Of a stretch of DNA of 37,498 nt, positions 7,875 to 15,715 are shown piece after piece (position 1 is the stretch's first letter; every line of letters starts with the position of its first letter). The position numbers were made by a program, and so were the translations under genes. This stretch comes from Pseudodesulfovibrio pelocollis (lineage in GTDB: Bacteria > Desulfobacterota > Desulfovibrionia > Desulfovibrionales > Desulfovibrionaceae): NCBI RefSeq assembly GCF_030282845.1, contig NZ_JASTWE010000037.1:1-37498 (forward strand). Reading direction: 5' to 3'. The notes beneath the pieces are model-generated. The model made no database searches and was not told the origin of the DNA. It saw only the letters and a list, made by a program, of their open reading frames with translations.

Positions 7875-9953
7875 TTACGCCTTGGGGGCCAGGAACCGCT
7901 CGCCCGCCGGACTGGCGACCACCCCGGCCAGGGCCTCGACAACGGCGGGGTCGAACTTCGATGCCTCGCCCTTGAGAATCTCCAGCGCCTGCCCGGGCTC
8001 CTTGGCCCCGCGATAGGCCCGGGGACGGATCATGGCGCAGAACACGTTAAGGGCCGAGAGGATGCGCGCCGACTGGAATATCTCGTCACGATTCAATTTC
8101 TTGGGATACCCGCTGCCGTCGTCGCGCTCGTTCATCTGGTAGATGGCCATGAGCACGCCCTCGGCGATGTCGATATCCTTGAGGATGCGGTAGGCATGAT
8201 CCACATGCCCTTCCATGACCTTCATCTCCTCGTCGGTGAGCCTGCCCGGCTTGGTCAGGATCTCGTTGGGAACGAACATCTTGCCGATCTGCGAGAGGTT
8301 GGCCGCGGTCTCGATCTCGGCGATGTCCATCTCGGGCAGACCCATGGCCCGGGCCACCTCCACCGAGAGCCCGGCCAGCAGCCGGGTGTGGCCGCCCAGA
8401 TAGGGATCGGCCGCCTCGATGGTGGCCCCCAGCGCCTCCATGGCCCGGCGGATGAGCCGCTTGTTCTTCTCCTGCACGGCCACGAACTCGGTGATGTCGC
8501 GGTACACCTCGACAATGCCCTGGCACACCCCGTCCTGATCGCAATAAGGCGACTTGGAAATCTGGAACTGGTGGCGCTGCGAGCGCAGAAAGACCGGCTC
8601 GTTGATGGTCATCTTGCGCTGCTCGGCCCGCACGGCCTCGTCCACGGCGGACAGCCGCTTGGCCGTGTCAAACCCGAAGACAGCGGCCGAGTCCATGCCG
8701 ATCAGCTCCTCCTTGCTCCGGCCCACGGCCTGGGCAAAGGCGTCGTTGACATAGGTGTAGCGCCCGGTTGCGTCCTTCAAGGTGATGAACTCGTCGATGT
8801 TGGCGTTGATGGAGTCGATGAACCGCTTCTGCTCGTCGATCAGCGCGGCCAGGGCCTGGAATTCCTGGGCGATGCGCTGGCTCTGCACCCCGGCCAGCAC
8901 CCACCACGCCAGCCCGGCGATGAGCAGGGCCGTGAGGATGCCAAGGCCAGCCACGATGGTCACGGTGCGGGAGAAGTTCTCGATGGGGGCCATGGCCGCC
9001 GCATGGTCGGCCTCCTGCACCACCCACCACTGGGGGCCTTCCACCCGCACGCCCAGCGAAAAGACCGGCTGGTCGCGGTCCGACAGGCTCTCGCGCGCGC
9101 CGAATGGCAGATCGCCCGCCTCGTCCAGTTCCAGCCGGGCGGTGACGTCGGTGAACCCTTCGGCCGTCCAGGGCGTGACCTCGCGGTAGCCGCCCTCGGC
9201 CCGCTGCATCAGCCGGGTGCGCTCCCCCTTGGCCGACAGGGCCGAGTTGGAGAGCAGTTCGGTGACCTTGCCCGTCACCTGCCTGGTCATCATCAGCGCG
9301 CCGATGGCCTCGCCCGCCTCGTCGTCCGGCGGGAACATGGGCACGTAGATGTCCATCTCAAGGCCCTGGCCCGTCCTGCGCAGGGGCGAGAACCGGGGCT
9401 CCTTGGACGAAACGGCCTCCCGGGCCAAGCCGCGCTGGATGTCGGTCATGGGCGGCAGATGGCCGTCGGTGGCGATGTAGGCATCGCCGCCCCGGGTCAG
9501 GATGCGGGCGTTGAGAAAGCCGGAATAAGTGGAGAACTCGCGCAGCATGTTCTGCATCATGGGCAGTTGGGCGGCCAGCTCCGCGCCCTGGCCCTCGGCC
9601 AGTTCGCCAGATCCGGAGCCGAAAACGGCACCCAGGTTGTCGCCCACGCTGTCCACCTCGGCCCCGTACAGGCGGAAGAGGTCAGACTTGATCAGCCTGT
9701 CCCCCTGGCGCGACAGCTCGGAGAGCCACGCCTGAAACACCTCGGCCCGGCCGTGCGCCAACAGGTCGAGCCGTTTCTCCTGGTTCTCCAGCCCCTCGGC
9801 GCGCTTGTCGCTCACCGCCTGGCCCGCCAGGAACAGGATGCCCGCCGAAATCACCAGGACGAACGCCATGACCACGCCGATCTTGACGCCCTGTCCGGCC
9901 CCGCCGATGCTCTTCGGCACCTCGGATGTTGTCTGTGCTTGTCTGGCCATCAT
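7875..9953 (-). CDS. Membrane sensor with periplasmic domain, PAS and degenerate HD-GYP domain (LapD-like role proposed)
   Basis: A 692-residue protein: TM1 (about 24-45), a periplasmic sensor domain (about 46-344), TM2 (about 345-367), a PAS domain (about 395-500, FITLKDATGRYTYVND) and an HD-GYP domain (about 505-685). The HD-GYP fold is clear (GRLTDEEMKVMEGH, DDGSGYP), but the metal ligands are mostly gone. The HD pair is S554-Q555 in NLSQIGK, the later HH pair is M607-N608, and the Asp of the AD.FDA motif is N636. H522 and H583 remain. Phosphodiesterase activity is therefore unlikely, and a binding or signalling role is more plausible. It follows the LapG-like protease gene, so a LapD-like protein that sequesters the protease on binding c-di-GMP is inferred. 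Start ATG 9953 has GGAG seven bases upstream; the frame is open further upstream but runs into the protease gene. Confidence 0.88.
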   Translation of the reverse strand: MMARQAQTTSEVPKSIGGAGQGVKIGVVMAFVLVISAGILFLAGQAVSDKRAEGLENQEKRLDLLAHGRAEVFQAWLSELSRQGDRLIKSDLFRLYGAEVDSVGDNLGAVFGSGSGELAEGQGAELAAQLPMMQNMLREFSTYSGFLNARILTRGGDAYIATDGHLPPMTDIQRGLAREAVSSKEPRFSPLRRTGQGLEMDIYVPMFPPDDEAGEAIGALMMTRQVTGKVTELLSNSALSAKGERTRLMQRAEGGYREVTPWTAEGFTDVTARLELDEAGDLPFGARESLSDRDQPVFSLGVRVEGPQWWVVQEADHAAAMAPIENFSRTVTIVAGLGILTALLIAGLAWWVLAGVQSQRIAQEFQALAALIDEQKRFIDSINANIDEFITLKDATGRYTYVNDAFAQAVGRSKEELIGMDSAAVFGFDTAKRLSAVDEAVRAEQRKMTINEPVFLRSQRHQFQISKSPYCDQDGVCQGIVEVYRDITEFVAVQEKNKRLIRRAMEALGATIEAADPYLGGHTRLLAGLSVEVARAMGLPEMDIAEIETAANLSQIGKMFVPNEILTKPGRLTDEEMKVMEGHVDHAYRILKDIDIAEGVLMAIYQMNERDDGSGYPKKLNRDEIFQSARILSALNVFCAMIRPRAYRGAKEPGQALEILKGEASKFDPAVVEALAGVVASPAGERFLAPKA

Positions 9954-10006
9954 CTGTCTACTCCATCTGGTTGTGTTGTTCCGACCGCCCCGGGGGGCGT
10001 CCGGGA

Positions 10007-10708
10007 TCATTGCTTCGGTTTGGTGTAGGTGGTCTTCCCGGTGGGCGGCACATGCATCCAGCGGAACCGCTCGTTCACGGAATACTGGGGCATGTAGTGC
10101 TTGTACTTCGCATGGGAGAGCACCATAACGGTCTGGTTGTCGAGGACATAGGCATCGCCGTCGAGATAGACCACCAGCACCGCATGCCCGATGTTGCGGA
10201 TGGTGTCCCGAAGGGCCACGATGCGCATGTCGTCGCCGGTGAAGCCAAGCTCCTTGAGGGCATAGAACTTGGCGATGGAATAATCCTCGCAATCGCCGGA
10301 TTTCTTCATGAATTCAGGAGGAGTGGCCCAGTAGTCGCTCTGGCCGTAATTGGCCTGATCCAGCCTGTAGGGCCATTGGTTGAAATACTTGTTGACCGCC
10401 TTGACGCGGTCCATGGGCGGGGCGGACGCGATCTCGTTCTTCAGGGTCTGCCAGCTTTGGCGGGCCGGAACACCGGCCATGGACGGGTCCTCGAAGAACC
10501 CCTTCCACCCCTGCATCTTTTCGAGGACGCCCGTCCACTTGGGCAGTTGTGAGATGGGTCCCTTGAACTCCACGGTGCCGAAAAGCAGCGACGGGGACGG
10601 GCCGCCCTCGGCTGCCAGCGCCACGCGCCCCCCGAGGGCCAAACTCAGGACCAGCAGCGCGACGCACCACCCCCAGGGAGTCCGGCATATGCGGGTGGCG
10701 CGGACCAT
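10007..10708 (-). CDS. LapG-like periplasmic transglutaminase-like cysteine protease (BTLCP family)
   Basis: A 233-residue secreted cysteine protease. An N-terminal hydrophobic segment (about 13-33, ending ALAAEG) acts as a signal peptide. The C-H-D triad of the bacterial transglutaminase-like family is visible: C140 in SGDCEDYSIAKF, H175 in IGHAVLVV and D190 in YVLDNQ. The spacing matches LapG. In Pseudomonas, LapG cuts the N-terminus of the LapA adhesin and frees it from the surface unless it is held by c-di-GMP-bound LapD. Here the gene lies 7 bases after the HlyD gene and 53 bases before the degenerate HD-GYP sensor gene, so the same role towards the adhesin at 2-4750 is inferred. The ribosome binding site is weak. 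Calcium dependence, known for LapG, cannot be judged here. Confidence 0.9.
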   Translation of the reverse strand: MVRATRICRTPWGWCVALLVLSLALGGRVALAAEGGPSPSLLFGTVEFKGPISQLPKWTGVLEKMQGWKGFFEDPSMAGVPARQSWQTLKNEIASAPPMDRVKAVNKYFNQWPYRLDQANYGQSDYWATPPEFMKKSGDCEDYSIAKFYALKELGFTGDDMRIVALRDTIRNIGHAVLVVYLDGDAYVLDNQTVMVLSHAKYKHYMPQYSVNERFRWMHVPPTGKTTYTKPKQ

Positions 10709-10715
10709 GAGCGGA

Positions 10716-12044
10716 TCAGCGTTCGCGCAGCGCGTTCTGTTTGGCCTTGAGTATCGGCTTGAGCAGGTAGTCGAGCACGGATTTCTTGCCCGTGAGGATG
10801 TCCACCTGCGCGGTCATGCCGGGAATGATTGGCAGCCGCTTGCCGTGGTACGTCATGGCGTTGTTCTCGGTGCGCACCCTGACCACGTAGAAGCTCTCCC
10901 CCTTCTCGTTCTGGATGGTGTCGGCGCTGATGTGCTCCACCGTGCCATCAAGACCGCCGTAGATGGAGAAGTCGTAGGCCGTGATCTTGACCTGGGCCTC
11001 CTGCCCGGGGTGCAGGAAGGCGATGTCCGAGGGCTTGATCTGCGCCTCCACCAGCAAGGTATCGTCCAGGGGGATGACCTCCATGATGGATTTGCCGGGC
11101 TGGACCACGCCGCCCAGAGTATTGATGAGGATGTGCTTGATGATGCCGCGCACAGGCGAGCGCACGTCGGTGCGCGTGACCCGGTCGCCGCCCGAGGCCA
11201 GGGTCTCGTTGATGGAGAGCAGTTCCTGCCTGCGCTCGTTGATCTCGGCCAGGGCGCGGCTGCGCAGCTCGGCCCTGCGCTGCTCGATGCGGCCCTGAGC
11301 CTCCTGGGCCGCCCGCTTGACCCTGGGGATGCCCAGGGTCAGGGCCTCCACGTCGCCCTTGAGTTCGAGCACCCGCTGTTCCAGAGCGAGATAATCGAGT
11401 TCGGAGTGGATCTGCCGCTCCACCAGCGGCTTGGCGATGTTGCGCTGCTTTTCGGCCACCTCAAGGCTCTTCATGAGCTGGCGCCGCCGCCCCTCCATCT
11501 CGTTGACCTCCTGCATGCGCTGCTCGTACTGGTCCAGAAGCAGGCTCAGCTCGATGGCCGACTGCTGCCGCTGCGCCTCGAAGATGCGGTACTGGTCATC
11601 CACAAGCTGGGGTGCGCGCTCGCGCAATTCGTCGTCAAAGACCGGCTCCACGCCCTCCACCTCGGCCAGGAGCCGAGCGATGGCCGCCCGGTGTTCCAAT
11701 GCCTTGGACATGGCGTCGCGGTAAAAGCTGGCCGCCTGCTCGTTGCTCAGGCGGCAGAGCAGATCGCCCTTTTCCACCACCTGGCCCTCGATGACGAAAA
11801 TTTCGCTCAATATGCCGCCTTCGAGGTTCTGGATCTCCTGCACCCGCTGCGAGGGGATGACCTTGCCGAACCCGCGCGTGACCTCGTCGAGCACGGCCAG
11901 CCAGGCCCACAGCAGAAAGCCGCAGAACATGACCATGATGGAGATGGAGACGATGTAGGCCATCCTGCGGCCCCGGCCAAACATGGCCTGGTCCACCTCG
12001 GACATGTACAGCAGTGTTTCCCGTTCGAATCTGTCTTTGGTCAC
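10716..12044 (-). CDS. HlyD-family type I secretion membrane fusion protein
   Basis: A 442-residue periplasmic adaptor linking the inner-membrane exporter to TolC. One N-terminal membrane helix (about 28-50) follows a short cytoplasmic tail. Then comes the first lipoyl half-motif (NLEGGILSEIFVIEGQVVEK), a long coiled-coil hairpin rich in Glu, Arg, Gln and Leu (about 100-285), the second lipoyl half (VRSPVRGIIKHILINTLGGV) and a beta-barrel domain ending in the family motif GMTAQVDILTGKKSVLDYL. It starts at GTG 12044; GAGG lies six bases upstream and overlaps the end of the exporter gene, whose stop is 7 bases away, so the two are probably translationally coupled. Length and order are those of LapC/HlyD proteins. 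Confidence 0.95.
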   Translation of the reverse strand: MTKDRFERETLLYMSEVDQAMFGRGRRMAYIVSISIMVMFCGFLLWAWLAVLDEVTRGFGKVIPSQRVQEIQNLEGGILSEIFVIEGQVVEKGDLLCRLSNEQAASFYRDAMSKALEHRAAIARLLAEVEGVEPVFDDELRERAPQLVDDQYRIFEAQRQQSAIELSLLLDQYEQRMQEVNEMEGRRRQLMKSLEVAEKQRNIAKPLVERQIHSELDYLALEQRVLELKGDVEALTLGIPRVKRAAQEAQGRIEQRRAELRSRALAEINERRQELLSINETLASGGDRVTRTDVRSPVRGIIKHILINTLGGVVQPGKSIMEVIPLDDTLLVEAQIKPSDIAFLHPGQEAQVKITAYDFSIYGGLDGTVEHISADTIQNEKGESFYVVRVRTENNAMTYHGKRLPIIPGMTAQVDILTGKKSVLDYLLKPILKAKQNALRER

Positions 12045-12051
12045 CGCGTCC

Positions 12052-14412
12052 TCACATGGAAACCTTGATCTTTCCTGACTTCAGCCCGTCGAGCACGGCC
12101 TGCTTGGGGCCGTCCACCACCACGCGCCCCTTGTCCATGATCACCAGCCTGTCCACCAGATCGAGCATGGAATGGCGGTGGGTGATGACGATGAGGGTCT
12201 TGTCCTTGACATAGGGTTCGAGCATGGCCTTGAGCCGGTATTCGGACTGGTTGTCCATGTTGCTCGACGGCTCGTCCATTATCAATATCTCCGGGTCTGG
12301 CAGGATGGCCCGGGCCACGCACACCGCCTGGCGCTGGCCGCCCGAGAGCGACGAGCCGCGCTCGCCCACCATCATGCCGTAGCCCGCCGGATGGTCGCGC
12401 ACAAAGTCTGTCACCCCGGCGATGTCCGCCGCGTACTTGATGGACTGGTCGTCCGCCTCGGGCAGGCCAAAGGCGATGTTGTCGCGCAGGGTGCCGTAAA
12501 AGAGCAGCGAATCCTGCGACACGTAGCCCACCTTGCGCCGCAGGTCGGCCACATCCATCTGCCGCAGGTCGATGTCGCCCACCTTCACCGAGCCGCTCAC
12601 CGGCTGGTAGAGCCCCACGCACAGCTTGCCCAGGGTGGACTTGCCCGCGCCGGTGCGGCCCACGATGCCCACCTTGTCGCCCGGCTTGATCCGCAGGTTG
12701 ACCTCGCTCAAGACCGCCTTGTCCGTGCCGGGATAGCTGAAGGAGACGTTCTCCAGGGTCATGGAGGGCTCCACCGTGCCATAGTGGAAGGTCTCCTTTT
12801 CCTCGGGCCGCTCGCTGGGCATCTCCATGAGCAGGTCCAGCGCCCCCAGGGCCATGCGCGACTGCTGGAAGCGCGAGAGCAGACCGGCCACGGCGCTCAG
12901 GGGGGCCATGGCCCGGCCCGCCAGGATGTTGCAGGCGATGAGCCCGCCCACGGTCAGCTCGCCCTTGGCGATGAGATAGACGCCGATGATGATGATGGCC
13001 ACGCTGACCACCTGGGTGATGAACATGGAAAAGGAGACCGAGAGATTGGCCATGACCTTGGCCCGGCTGTTTGACAGGGCCGACATGCCGACCACGTTTT
13101 CCCAGCGCGCCTGCATCCTGCCTTCGGCCATGCTCGTCTTGATGGTTTCGAGGCCCTGGACGATCTCGAAGAGCAGCGCGTGCTTCTGGGTCGATTCCTT
13201 GTAGTGCTTCTCGATGATGTGCTGGAAAGGTATCTGGAGAAACAGCCCGAACAGGATGACGATGGGCACGGCCACGAACACGGGCCAGGCCAGCGGCCCG
13301 CCGATGTAGGAGATGACCCCGATGAACAGGAGCAGAAAGGGCATGTCGATGAGGGCCACCAGTGAGCTGGAGCTGAAGAACTCGCGCAGGGACTCGAACT
13401 CGCGCACGTTGTTGGCCACGGCCCCGGCCGATTCGGGCATGTGGTCGAGCCGGGCGGACATGAGGTGCTGCATGATCCGGCTGCCGATGAGCACGTCCGC
13501 GCTGCGCCCGGCCACATCCACGAAATAGCTGCGCAGGTTCTTGAGCAGGAAATCGAAAAGGTAGGCGATGCCGATGCCGATGGCCAACGCCCAGAGGGTG
13601 TCCAACGCGTTGTTGGGGATGACCCGGTCATAGACGTTCATGACAAAGAGCGGCGCGGCCACGATGATCAGGTTGGTCATGATGCTCGCGCCGATGACGT
13701 GACGGTAGATGGGCCAGAAGCTGAGCAGCACGCCCCAGAACCAGCGCTTGGTCTGGACCAGCTTCAGCCCGCTGACGCGTTTGTCCAGCGTGCCCTTGCG
13801 ATGGCAGAAAATGGCGTAGCCGGTGTACTCCTCCTCCAGGACGGCCAGATCCATCTCGGTCTCGTCCATGCCGTGGCCGGGCACCATGACCCGCGCCTTG
13901 TCCTCCTCGGTGTCCAGCAGTACGCAGGCGTTGCCGCCGCGCAGGAGCAGGATGCAGGGCAGCACCAGCTTGGTGATGTTGCGCACGCCAGGGCGGTGTA
14001 CGGTCTTGGCCGCGATGCCGATGCGCTCGGCGGCCCGGACGATGGAGGCGGCGGTGATGACCCCCTCCTGCTGGGGGATGCCCGCCTTGAGGGTGGCGGA
14101 GGACACGGGCTTGCCCATGAGCCGGCTGATGATGGACAGGCAGATGACCAGCGGCGGCTGAAAGTCGATGTCCTTGGGCGAGAGACGCTCGTCGCTGGAC
14201 AGGTCCGGGGCCGGGCCGCCCACGGCACCCGGGCCGGGTCCGGTCACAGGACCTGGCTCCGGCGTGGCGGCTGCCTGCGCCTTGCCGCCCGTGGCCGGCC
14301 CACTGGCCTTGGCCGGCCCACTGGCCTTGACCGGTCCGTCGGCCTTGACCGGTGTGTCTCCGGGCGCGCCCGATGACCCGGGTGCGGGGATTTTGGTGTC
14401 GTCTGATGCCAT
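12052..14412 (-). CDS. Type I secretion ABC exporter with C39-like N-terminal domain (LapB-like)
   Basis: A 786-residue ATP-driven exporter of the RTX adhesin. An unusual N-terminal linker rich in Ala, Gly and Pro (about 8-70) precedes a C39-peptidase-like domain (about 75-205). That domain lacks the catalytic Cys motif, as in exporters that recognise but do not cut RTX substrates. A six-helix transmembrane domain follows (about 225-500), then the ATPase: Walker A GRTGAGKST (about 580), signature LSGGQRQ (about 688) and Walker B ILIMDEPSSNMD (about 708). It is the first gene of the minus-strand unit exporter-adaptor-protease-sensor. Start ATG 14412 has only a weak ribosome binding site; the next in-frame Met is far into the protein. 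The role is inferred from family and context. Confidence 0.95.
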   Translation of the reverse strand: MASDDTKIPAPGSSGAPGDTPVKADGPVKASGPAKASGPATGGKAQAAATPEPGPVTGPGPGAVGGPAPDLSSDERLSPKDIDFQPPLVICLSIISRLMGKPVSSATLKAGIPQQEGVITAASIVRAAERIGIAAKTVHRPGVRNITKLVLPCILLLRGGNACVLLDTEEDKARVMVPGHGMDETEMDLAVLEEEYTGYAIFCHRKGTLDKRVSGLKLVQTKRWFWGVLLSFWPIYRHVIGASIMTNLIIVAAPLFVMNVYDRVIPNNALDTLWALAIGIGIAYLFDFLLKNLRSYFVDVAGRSADVLIGSRIMQHLMSARLDHMPESAGAVANNVREFESLREFFSSSSLVALIDMPFLLLFIGVISYIGGPLAWPVFVAVPIVILFGLFLQIPFQHIIEKHYKESTQKHALLFEIVQGLETIKTSMAEGRMQARWENVVGMSALSNSRAKVMANLSVSFSMFITQVVSVAIIIIGVYLIAKGELTVGGLIACNILAGRAMAPLSAVAGLLSRFQQSRMALGALDLLMEMPSERPEEKETFHYGTVEPSMTLENVSFSYPGTDKAVLSEVNLRIKPGDKVGIVGRTGAGKSTLGKLCVGLYQPVSGSVKVGDIDLRQMDVADLRRKVGYVSQDSLLFYGTLRDNIAFGLPEADDQSIKYAADIAGVTDFVRDHPAGYGMMVGERGSSLSGGQRQAVCVARAILPDPEILIMDEPSSNMDNQSEYRLKAMLEPYVKDKTLIVITHRHSMLDLVDRLVIMDKGRVVVDGPKQAVLDGLKSGKIKVSM
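14293..14364 (-). repeat. 18-bp tandem repeats in the exporter N-terminal linker
   Basis: Two identical 18-bp units (14293-14310 and 14311-14328) are followed by two diverged ones (14329-14346 and 14347-14364). They encode six-residue steps such as KASGPA and KADGPV in the low-complexity linker before the C39-like domain. Units are a multiple of three, so copy-number change would preserve frame. Confidence 0.8.
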
Positions 14413-14658
14413 GTCGTCACGTCTGGGTACGGGTGATGGCGGGAATGCCGAAACCCCGGATGCGCGGGCACCCGGTCAACCCCTCATTTCGGGTTGTTCC
14501 CAACCTTTCCTCTGGGCCGCGTTTTGTCAAGCGTCATTTCTCGATTAATGCCAAACATCCCGGCCGGTTTGCGCGGTTTTCCACAGCCTTTGCCGTGGAG
14601 ATTCCACGGGTTGTCCGCCACGGCGGCCAGCCTGGGCCGATCAACCTGTTTTTGCGGC
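14413..14658. promoter_or_regulatory. Upstream region of the secretion operon
   Basis: This 246-base gap lies between the oxidoreductase stop and the exporter start, both on the minus strand. On the minus strand a perfect TTGACA (14525-14530) could be a -35 box, but no good -10 box follows at normal spacing. A small inverted repeat GGTTG-TTCC-CAACC lies nearby at about 14490-14503, and a 6-bp hairpin CCGTGG/CCACGG at 14593-14609. No clear terminator of the upstream gene was seen. Confidence 0.3.
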
Positions 14659-15654
14659 CTACCCTTCCACGGTCACCGACACCTTGCCCAGGGCATTGCC
14701 CGAGGCCCAGTGGCGATGCGCCAGGGCGATCTCGGTGAAGTGGAAGCGGCGCTCGTCCAGAAGCACGGCCAGCACGTCGTCGTCCACCAGGGCGGCCACC
14801 TCTTCGAGGATACGGCCATAGGCGGCGCGGCCCTGCCCCGTGATCAGCGGCAGGAGCATGAAGACCACGTGCAGGGAGAGCCCCCGGGCGTGCATGACGC
14901 TCAGGTCGTGAGTGGAACGGGTCGAGGTGGAGACCACCTGCCCGCCCAGGGCGGCGGCCCGGAACGAGGCGTCGAGCACGGCCCCGCCCACGGTGTCGAG
15001 GACCACGTCGAATCCGCGCCCGCCGGTGAGCCCGGCCACGTAGTCGTCCACCGAGGTGGCCCGGTAGTCGATGGGCGTGGCCCCCAGGGCCTCCACCACG
15101 TCCGCCTTGCCGTTGCCCGAGACCGTGGCGCAGACCTCGGCCCCGGCGTGAACGCCGAGTTGGACCGCGATATGGCCCACCCCGCCCGCTCCGCCGTGGA
15201 CCAGCAGGGTCTGTCCGGCCGAGAGGCGCGCCCGCTCGAACAGGGCCAGCCAGGCGGTGATGGACACCAGCGGCAGGGCGGCGGCGTCAACAAGGTCCAT
15301 GCACTGCGGGGCCGGGGCAAGCAGGGCCTGATCTGCCACCATGAACTCGGCCAGCGCGCCGGGCATGTCGCCAAGCCCACCCGCACAGCCAAAGACCCGG
15401 TCGCCGGGACGCAGGCGGGTCACGCCCGGACCCACGGTCTCCACCGTGCCAGACACGTCCATGCCCGGCACTGCGGGCAACTCGGACGCGAAAGTCAGGG
15501 CGGTGCCAAGGGTGGCGATCTTGTGGTCAATAGGATTGAGGCTGGACCCGGCCACCCGCACCAGCACCTCGCCCTCGCCAGGTTCGGGCCGGGGCAGTTC
15601 GCGCTCGGCAAAGGCGTAGTCGTCGCCGTGTCGTTCAAGGACCATGGCCTTCAT
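14659..15654 (-). CDS. Zinc-independent MDR oxidoreductase (NADPH:quinone reductase-like)
   Basis: A 331-residue medium-chain dehydrogenase/reductase. The GroES-like N-terminal fold (LPRPEPGEGEVLVRVAGSSL, then PGMDVSGTVETVGPGV) is followed by the Rossmann nucleotide motif HGGAGGVGHIAVQLG (about 154-168). The Cys/His zinc ligands of classical alcohol dehydrogenases are absent, which points to the quinone oxidoreductase/enoyl reductase branch that uses NAD(P)H. The substrate cannot be told. Start ATG 15654 has GGAGG six bases upstream; the in-frame ATG at 15669 is rejected because that site would lie inside the gene. It is 61 bases downstream of the CofD-like gene on the same strand, so the two may be cotranscribed. 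Confidence 0.9.
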   Translation of the reverse strand: MKAMVLERHGDDYAFAERELPRPEPGEGEVLVRVAGSSLNPIDHKIATLGTALTFASELPAVPGMDVSGTVETVGPGVTRLRPGDRVFGCAGGLGDMPGALAEFMVADQALLAPAPQCMDLVDAAALPLVSITAWLALFERARLSAGQTLLVHGGAGGVGHIAVQLGVHAGAEVCATVSGNGKADVVEALGATPIDYRATSVDDYVAGLTGGRGFDVVLDTVGGAVLDASFRAAALGGQVVSTSTRSTHDLSVMHARGLSLHVVFMLLPLITGQGRAAYGRILEEVAALVDDDVLAVLLDERRFHFTEIALAHRHWASGNALGKVSVTVEG

Positions 15655-15715
15655 GTCGCACCTCCGCATTTTTTGATGCTCGGCTCGTAACGGGTCGCGG
15701 ACCGGGAAATTCGTG

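Noticed and set aside
8196-10028. A 610-codon plus-strand open frame opposite the HD-GYP gene
   Set aside because: Low-complexity Gly/His/Leu/Arg-rich shadow; the minus-strand protein has clear TM, PAS and HD-GYP features.
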